Part shown: positions 16,782-21,122 of the stretch, in pieces
How positions within the stretch are numbered: position 1 is the first letter of the stretch
Layout of the letters: each line of letters opens with the position of its first letter
NCBI GenBank assembly: GCA_024278215.1
Contig: JAJRTR010000019.1
Span: 1 to 21,122, forward strand
Source of the DNA: a bacterium
Lineage (GTDB): Bacteria > UBP15 > UBA6099 > JAJRTR01
Length of the DNA stretch: 21,122 nucleotides
Direction: 5' to 3'
Program-made: the position numbers and the translations under genes
The notes under the pieces: model-generated
Databases searched by the model: none
What the model saw: the letters and a program-made list of their open reading frames with translations, nothing else
What the model was told of the DNA's origin: nothing

Positions 16782-16810
16782 CCACTACCTTTTTGATTGG
16801 AGCTCTATTC

Positions 16811-17398
16811 ATGAGAACAAAATTTTATACGATGATCGCCATGATCGCATTAACTCTTATCATGTCGGTTTCGTCCTCTGTGCACGCACAGGATAAGAAA
16901 GCACCGCGGGACAAGAAAGATGCACTGCTGGAACTGTTCGAGATTATTGATTACAAGGGACAGATGTTGAAGATCTCCGAATCGATGACCGAGCAGGTGA
17001 AACAGCAGAGTGAAAAGATGATGGGCAGAATGATGAAGAGCAGCAGCCTTTCGGATGAAGAGAAAGAATACATCGAGACCGAATTCATGCCGGAGTATGT
17101 CAGGAAAATGACGGATGCCATTACCACGATATTCAAAAACGATGAGATAATAACAAACATCCTTATGCCGGTATATGCAAAGCAGTTCACGGGAGAAGAA
17201 GTAAAACAACTGATTTCCTTTTACAAAACACCGGTCGGAAAAAAAGTCGTGAAGACAATGCCGGAGATCACGCAGGAAGTCATGGGTGCGCTGTTGACGG
17301 AATATGGACCACAGATACAGGAAGCGGTAAAAAACGTGACGTTGGGAATGATGAAGAAGTTCCAGGAGAAGTTCGGGAGACAGATTATACCTGAATAG
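16811..17398 (+). CDS. DUF2059 domain-containing periplasmic protein
   Basis: 195 aa from the ATG at 16811, with TTGGAG upstream. The signal peptide (MRTKFYTMIAMIALTLIMS...) has a likely cleavage after VHA at residue 26. The mature part is highly charged and helical. The segment PVYAKQFTGEEVKQLISFYKTPVGKKV is the DUF2059 hallmark: a short helical domain found in many exported proteobacterial proteins of unknown biochemical role. It has its own promoter, so it is probably not part of the B12 operon. No terminator was seen after it. Confidence 0.88.
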   Translation: MRTKFYTMIAMIALTLIMSVSSSVHAQDKKAPRDKKDALLELFEIIDYKGQMLKISESMTEQVKQQSEKMMGRMMKSSSLSDEEKEYIETEFMPEYVRKMTDAITTIFKNDEIITNILMPVYAKQFTGEEVKQLISFYKTPVGKKVVKTMPEITQEVMGALLTEYGPQIQEAVKNVTLGMMKKFQEKFGRQIIPE

Positions 17399-17554
17399 GC
17401 ATAAAAACCAGCTCGAAAGCCATGGATGTTCCGGGCGCGCGCCGAAGTTTTTTATGGTGAACACAGCGCGTTCAGTCTATACGTTCCGGGTCGGAGCACC
17501 GAAACGATGAAAACTTCTGCCGTTTATTGCTGAAACACATCGGAGGCTACGTTT

Positions 17555-18193
17555 TTGAATATGAAAAGGTTGAGAATCTTTCTTACGAGACACGGCGAAA
17601 CGCAATGGAACGCCGAGTGGCGCATTCAGGGTCACACGGACATGGAATTAAACGACAACGGGATAGCGCAGGCTGAAGCACTGTCGAAGCGACTCGAAGG
17701 ATCGGGTATTTCCGCTATTTATTCGAGTGACATGTCGCGAGCGTCGCGTACGGCTGCGATCATTCAGAACCGGCTTCCCGACAGCCGCCTCATACTTTCG
17801 CCGCTTCTGCGCGAGCGGCACTGGGGCTCTTTCGAAGGCAAACAATGGAAAGAGATCGAGGACGAGTTGCCCGACGAGATAAAGGAACTGCGCAGGCACC
17901 CTGTCGATTTCAAGCCGGAGGGCGGCGAATCGCGGCGCGACGTTCTGAACCGCCTGACCGAATTTATGAATAATGTAAGGTCCGAACACGAAGACGGCAT
18001 AATTATGATTGTGACACACGGTGGTGTGAGTTCGCTGATGATCAAATACATCACAGACCTCGACCTGGCCACGATTACGCCGTTCAAAATTGATAATTGT
18101 TCGGTGAATATCATCGATCTCATTGACGGCGAGCATTGGCTGATACAGTGTCTGAACGATGTGTCGCATCTTGAAGACAGGCGCATAGTGTAG
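17555..18193 (+). CDS. Histidine phosphatase (phosphoglycerate-mutase superfamily), possibly CobC-like
   Basis: 212 aa. The TTG at 17555 is favoured as start because CGGAGG lies 8 bp upstream; the ATG at 17561 would be 14 bp away. Catalytic features: LTRHGETQWN with the phospho-accepting His13, Arg62 in SSDMSRASRTA, the acid Glu87 in LLRERHWGSFEG, and the second His155 in IVTHGG. These are the complete set for the branch-1 histidine acid phosphatase / dPGM-like family (GpmB, PhoE, CobC types). CobC removes the phosphate of alpha-ribazole-5'-phosphate in cobalamin lower-loop assembly. A B12 riboswitch operon lies upstream, but the DUF2059 gene separates them and sequence alone does not separate CobC from general phosphatases. 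It lies about 45 bp before the next gene, probably co-transcribed. Confidence 0.9.
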   Translation: MNMKRLRIFLTRHGETQWNAEWRIQGHTDMELNDNGIAQAEALSKRLEGSGISAIYSSDMSRASRTAAIIQNRLPDSRLILSPLLRERHWGSFEGKQWKEIEDELPDEIKELRRHPVDFKPEGGESRRDVLNRLTEFMNNVRSEHEDGIIMIVTHGGVSSLMIKYITDLDLATITPFKIDNCSVNIIDLIDGEHWLIQCLNDVSHLEDRRIV

Positions 18194-18238
18194 TACTATG
18201 GAAACAGCGATGTTACGCAAGCGGGCGAGGCGGTGAAT

Positions 18239-19360
18239 GTGAAAATGTTCAAAGAGATAATATGTATGTGCACCATGAAAAAGGTTGTTCCTCGTGCGCA
18301 TTCCGGGCTCGTTCCGCCGCCGCCCGGCAGGAAGCCGCCTCTGCCCATTTCACATATTGCGGTGTTGGCGATCATGGCGGCGGTTATGCTGTTTGTGTCG
18401 CCGGTGCAGGCGGCAACCGCGGGTTATGCAACCGGCACTGCGACACCGCCCGTTACGCTCGAGCCGCCGGTGAAAGATTATAAGTTTATCGAGCCGGATT
18501 CCGCAACGGATACGGAGCCCGGCAATATGGCGATAACACCTGTGGACACGGCGGGCCTCGTCGAGAAAACCGGTGCGGTAATAAAGGTTTCGGGCCTCGA
18601 TAAAGTCTATGTGGACCAGGGCGAAATACAGGGCGTCAAACCCGATATGCCGATGATAGTGTACCGCATGGAACCGATACGAAATATGGCCGGAGAAGTG
18701 CTGGATGAGGAAGAGCGCGTGATAGGCAAACTCCGGATATACGAGGTGCGTCCGCGCCTGAGCATCGGAAACGTGATACAGAGTTCGGAGGATATGAAGC
18801 GCGGACTTTTCGTCAGGTACTGGGTCGAGGAGGAGCGTGCGGTAACAGCGGGAGACGACAAGAGGTGTCCCAAAGGAATGATGTTCGACGGAGGCGGCCC
18901 GTTCGTTTTCCTGCCCGGCAACTATTTCCGGTCGACTCCCGTCACGGAAAAACAGACAAAACAGACAGAAGCTTTCTGCATCGACAAGAGACCGTCGAAA
19001 GATGTCGTGACATGGGCCGCCGCTACCGAGGCCTGCCGCAGCCAGGGCAAGCGGCTCTGCGCAAAAGAAGAAAAACAGAAGGTGTGCGTGACCTGGGACA
19101 AACCGCCGGCCTGCTCGCCGGAACAACAGCAGGCCGCCGAGTGTCCGGAACCCAACACAATAATAGGATTCAGCCGCGACCAGGAGTGGACCGCTGACCT
19201 TGTGGATAAAGACGGAGAACCTTTCATGGACGCCAATTCCTGCTCATGTCCCGGCGCGAGCCCGGTTTGTGTCCACTGCTATTTCGATCAATGCCGCGGC
19301 GCGAAAAAAATCTTCAGATGTTGCAGCGAACCGTTCAAGGTTGAAAAAAGCGGCAAGTAA
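18239..19360 (+). CDS. Exported FlgT-C-like / Cys-rich SUMF1-like fusion protein
   Basis: 373 aa from the GTG at 18239 (GAGG 8 bp upstream); a GTG at 18233 and ATGs at 18245, 18266 and 18275 are alternatives. Residue numbers here count from 18233. A Pro-rich N-terminus precedes a hydrophobic helix (about 42-58) with cleavage site VQA, so the rest is exported. Residues about 112-198 (GAVIKVSGLDKVYVDQGEIQ, VKPDMPMIVYR, GKLRIYEVRPRLSIGNVI) match the pattern of the FlgT C-terminal domain. From C212 (CPKGMMFDGGGPFVFLPGNY, AFCIDKRPSKDVVTWAAATE, ACRSQGKRLC) it resembles the formylglycine-generating-enzyme/SUMF1 C-type-lectin-like fold. This part has 14 cysteines, including a CSCPG...CVHC cluster and a final CC, suggesting disulfides. 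It is shorter than a full SUMF1 domain, so enzymatic function is doubtful. Confidence 0.75.
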   Translation: MKMFKEIICMCTMKKVVPRAHSGLVPPPPGRKPPLPISHIAVLAIMAAVMLFVSPVQAATAGYATGTATPPVTLEPPVKDYKFIEPDSATDTEPGNMAITPVDTAGLVEKTGAVIKVSGLDKVYVDQGEIQGVKPDMPMIVYRMEPIRNMAGEVLDEEERVIGKLRIYEVRPRLSIGNVIQSSEDMKRGLFVRYWVEEERAVTAGDDKRCPKGMMFDGGGPFVFLPGNYFRSTPVTEKQTKQTEAFCIDKRPSKDVVTWAAATEACRSQGKRLCAKEEKQKVCVTWDKPPACSPEQQQAAECPEPNTIIGFSRDQEWTADLVDKDGEPFMDANSCSCPGASPVCVHCYFDQCRGAKKIFRCCSEPFKVEKSGK

Positions 19361-19427
19361 ACGTACAGCGGTTTGAAACTCACGCTCCCTACCTCGATGG
19401 TAGCCAGAACCCAAAAGGTCGCATTTT

Positions 19428-19456
19428 CGTGCCCAAACAAATGCGGTTTGAGCACG
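19428..19456. repeat. Imperfect inverted repeat after the FlgT/SUMF1-like gene
   Basis: CGTGCCCAAAC (19428-19438) and GTTTGAGCACG (19446-19456), 10 of 11 bases complementary around a 7-nt loop. No T-run follows, so it is more repeat-like than terminator-like. Confidence 0.5.
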
Positions 19457-19519
19457 GCACACAGAGTTTTATCGTTCACAAGGTCATCGCACTCACACTC
19501 GTCCACACCAGTTTTTCAT

Positions 19520-19569
19520 CGTTCCCAAGGTCCACCCTGGGAACGCCGAAACCGGAAGCTCCAGCTTCC
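19520..19569. repeat. Two adjacent palindromes (dispersed-repeat candidate)
   Basis: CGTTCCCAAGG ... CCTGGGAACG (19520-19545) is a stem with one bulged A. Eight bases on, GGAAGCT and AGCTTCC (19554-19569) form a 7-bp stem with a 2-nt centre. I remember similar double palindromes recurring between genes in various bacterial genomes, but I cannot confirm copies from this window. Confidence 0.55.
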
Positions 19570-20175
19570 ACCGATCTCTTTTTCAGCATTTCTTTACCAT
19601 CCTGTCGATGATAGCCGTCGCCCCGCCGCACACACAACATCAACAGTCAAAGAAACTTCAGGCACACCGACATCATTGTCCAACCTGTTATGGTAATATA
19701 TAACACTTTTTTCCTGTTTTCGTATATTAACGCATGACCAATCAAATTAATTTTATGAGCACATCATACATCCGATATTTCCAGCGATAATCGGCAACAC
19801 ATATGAGTATTCTAAATACTACTTGCCATATACTCCAATTTTGGCATAACATCATGGTGCTATAACATACTTTTTATGTCTTTTCATAAACAATGATATT
19901 CCTGTCTCGTCTCCCTGTGAATATTTTATCCTTATCTGCATTGTTCATAAACAAATCATGAATATCCTGTTATTTAAAGGTTTTTTTGTTTCGGTATTAA
20001 GGAATTATCGGTTTTAGTGATTATCTGTATTTAGATTCTTTATAATTTAATTAATAATGTAACACACTATGGCCGGATCATTTTAAAAGTTAATGCTTTA
20101 CTTCCGATAAACATTGATAACGGTCATTTTCAAAGCTGGACAATATGGTCACTTACCCTGGTCACATGCAAAAGC

Positions 20176-20220
20176 ACAGTACTATAGCGCAATATCATAT
20201 TGCGTTATTGCGCATACTGT
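20176..20220. repeat. Nested inverted repeat upstream of the rsmA 3' end
   Basis: ACAGTA (20176-20181) pairs with TACTGT (20215-20220), and GCGCAATA (20187-20194) with TATTGCGC (20206-20213). Within it, CGCAATAT (20188-20195) and ATATTGCG (20197-20204) form a competing 8-bp dyad with a 1-nt centre. It may be a binding site, a repeat or a bidirectional RNA hairpin; no T-run. Confidence 0.5.
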
Positions 20221-20301
20221 CCTAATATCCGGTCATCGGGTCCGTCTTAGGGGATGTTGCGCCTCCGGCGTCGATCAATTTCGTCCGGCTCGCTGCGAAT
20301 A

Positions 20302-21066
20302 TCATTTTGCATTCGGCGCTTTGAACAGCAGGTTAGACAGGCGGATGAAGCTGTCGATGTCGACTTCCTGTGCGCGGGCACCGGCGGGGATGCCGATTGT
20401 TTCGAGGGTGGCGGCGATTATATCGGCTGCCGAATTTTTGTCTTTGAAATGTGCTGAAAGGGTACCTTTGTCGGCGCTGAACTTCATGGAATTGGATAGC
20501 GTTTTTCGCCTGTGCTCGAATGCGCTTTTAACGACGAGTTCGAAGAATACCCTGTTATCTATTTCGGGGCCGCTGCGGTCGACAGGCGTAAGTTGAACGA
20601 GGCAGGAGTCGACTCTCGGCGGAGGCCGAAAGGCATCGCGCGCTACGGTGAACAGAACTTCGCAGCGCGCTTCGAGTCCGCAGAAAAGCGACAGGGCACC
20701 GAAATCCGCTGACCCCGGTTCGGCTGACATACGTTCGCCGACTTCGCGTTGCACGAGCAATGTTACGCGCTCGAACAGGTGTTTGACGGCAAGCAACTTG
20801 AATACTATGGGGCTCGTAATGTAATAGGGCAGATTGCCCACAACAAGCGCGGGGCGCGCGGATTCCGGCAGGAGTTCCGCCGGGTCGATATCGAGGACGT
20901 TGCCCTGAACGATCTTAAGTGCGCTGTTGTGTCCGAGTTTTTGTACGAGAAGGCGTATCATTTTTTCGTCGAGTTCGACAGCGACAATGTCCGCGCCGCG
21001 TGCGAGCAGTTTTTCGGTGAGCAGACCGGTGCCGGGGCCGATCTCGAGGCAGAGGCGTCCGGCGCG
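20302..21066 (-). CDS. rsmA: 16S rRNA dimethyladenosine transferase RsmA/KsgA, N-terminus missing
   Basis: 254 codons read here; the 5' end is lost. The enzyme uses S-adenosylmethionine to dimethylate two adjacent adenines in the 3' hairpin of 16S rRNA during 30S assembly. Visible: AdoMet motif I LEIGPGTG with following LLTEKLLARGADIVAVELDEKMIRLL, the catalytic GNLPYYITSPIVFKLL, LLVQREVGERMSAEPGSADFG, and RDAFRPPPRVDSCLVQL. The C-terminal helical domain ends in LLFKAPNAK, so the 3' end is complete. An internal ATG exists at 20961 but lies after motif I and is not the real start. The roughly 30 N-terminal residues normally before motif I (including the substrate-binding QNFL region) are replaced by fold-back sequence beyond 21066. 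Confidence 0.95.
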   Translation of the reverse strand, partial: RAGRLCLEIGPGTGLLTEKLLARGADIVAVELDEKMIRLLVQKLGHNSALKIVQGNVLDIDPAELLPESARPALVVGNLPYYITSPIVFKLLAVKHLFERVTLLVQREVGERMSAEPGSADFGALSLFCGLEARCEVLFTVARDAFRPPPRVDSCLVQLTPVDRSGPEIDNRVFFELVVKSAFEHRRKTLSNSMKFSADKGTLSAHFKDKNSAADIIAATLETIGIPAGARAQEVDIDSFIRLSNLLFKAPNAK

Positions 21067-21122
21067 CGCGCCGGACGCCTCTGCCTCGAGATCGGCCCCG
21101 GCACCGGTCTGCTCACCGAAAA
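21011..21122. repeat. Perfect 112-bp palindrome at the window end (probable assembly fold-back)
   Basis: Bases 21067-21122 are the exact reverse complement of 21011-21066, with no loop, centred in an alternating CG stretch. The left arm is genuine rsmA coding sequence (motif I on the minus strand). The right arm is the same sequence turned round, so it is most simply an artefact of amplification or assembly at a contig end. Confidence 0.95.

Larger units (their letters stand above)
19361..20301. other. 941-bp convergent intergenic region, no gene recognised
   Basis: Lies between the 3' ends of the FlgT/SUMF1-like gene and rsmA, so no promoter is expected. The first 210 bp are GC-moderate and hold palindromic elements. 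About 19680-20110 is AT-rich with no coding signal; a loose direct repeat beginning TCATAAACAA occurs at 19884-19904 and 19945-19969. An inverted repeat sits at 20176-20220. Open frames here have no ribosome site or recognisable domain. Confidence 0.6.

Noticed and set aside
16793-16810. TTG start for the DUF2059 protein
   Set aside because: Only about 5 nt from the predicted transcript start and without a ribosome site; the ATG at 16811 has TTGGAG and starts a clean signal peptide.
18350-19126. 258-codon minus-strand frame opposite the FlgT/SUMF1-like gene
   Set aside because: Atypical composition, no domain, and opposite a gene with an export signal and recognisable motifs.

Overview
The window looks like one contig from a diderm (outer-membrane-bearing), probably uncultivated bacterium. 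Signs of a Gram-negative envelope are a TonB-dependent receptor whose barrel ends in Phe, a lipoprotein with a clear lipobox, and several secreted proteins. A sigma-54 activator, a CheW, an acetoacetate-CoA ligase, a secreted dockerin/fibronectin-III giant and a phage-tail-like repeat protein would fit Desulfobacterota-like or candidate-phylum lineages. I cannot assign a phylum. Coding DNA is GC-rich and several intergenic stretches are AT-rich. Both window ends look like assembly breaks: the left end falls exactly on a 201-bp tandem-repeat boundary, and the right end is a perfect 112-bp fold-back palindrome inside rsmA.

Layout. (1) 1-977 (-): 5' part of a secreted protein with near-identical 67-residue repeats, behind a clear sigma-70 promoter. 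(2) 1235-9461 (-): three co-oriented genes, transcribed in the order 2023-aa beta-propeller/14x FnIII/dockerin secreted protein, CheW, PAS-AAA+-Fis sigma-54 activator with an altered GAFTGA loop. (3) 9462-10055: non-coding, with two self-complementary 24-bp elements in inverted orientation. (4) 10056-12014 (-): acetoacetyl-CoA synthetase with its own promoter. (5) 12239-16677 (+): promoter, cobalamin riboswitch, candidate antiterminator, strong intrinsic terminator, a beta-propeller lipoprotein and a BtuB-like TonB-dependent receptor. (6) 16752-19360 (+): a DUF2059 periplasmic protein, a histidine phosphatase, and an unusual exported protein joining a FlgT-C-like segment to a Cys-rich SUMF1/FGE-like domain. 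(7) 19361-20301: non-coding, with palindromic elements and an AT-rich tract. (8) 20302-21066 (-): rsmA/ksgA lacking its N-terminus.

The most interesting system is the vitamin B12 locus. A cobalamin riboswitch with a terminator controls a surface-type beta-propeller lipoprotein followed by a TonB-dependent receptor. This is the same logic as the Bacteroides BtuG-BtuB pair, but here the propeller carries an extra N-terminal region of about 200 residues. The histidine phosphatase 0.9 kb downstream has the fold of CobC (alpha-ribazole phosphatase), but nothing in its sequence proves that activity.
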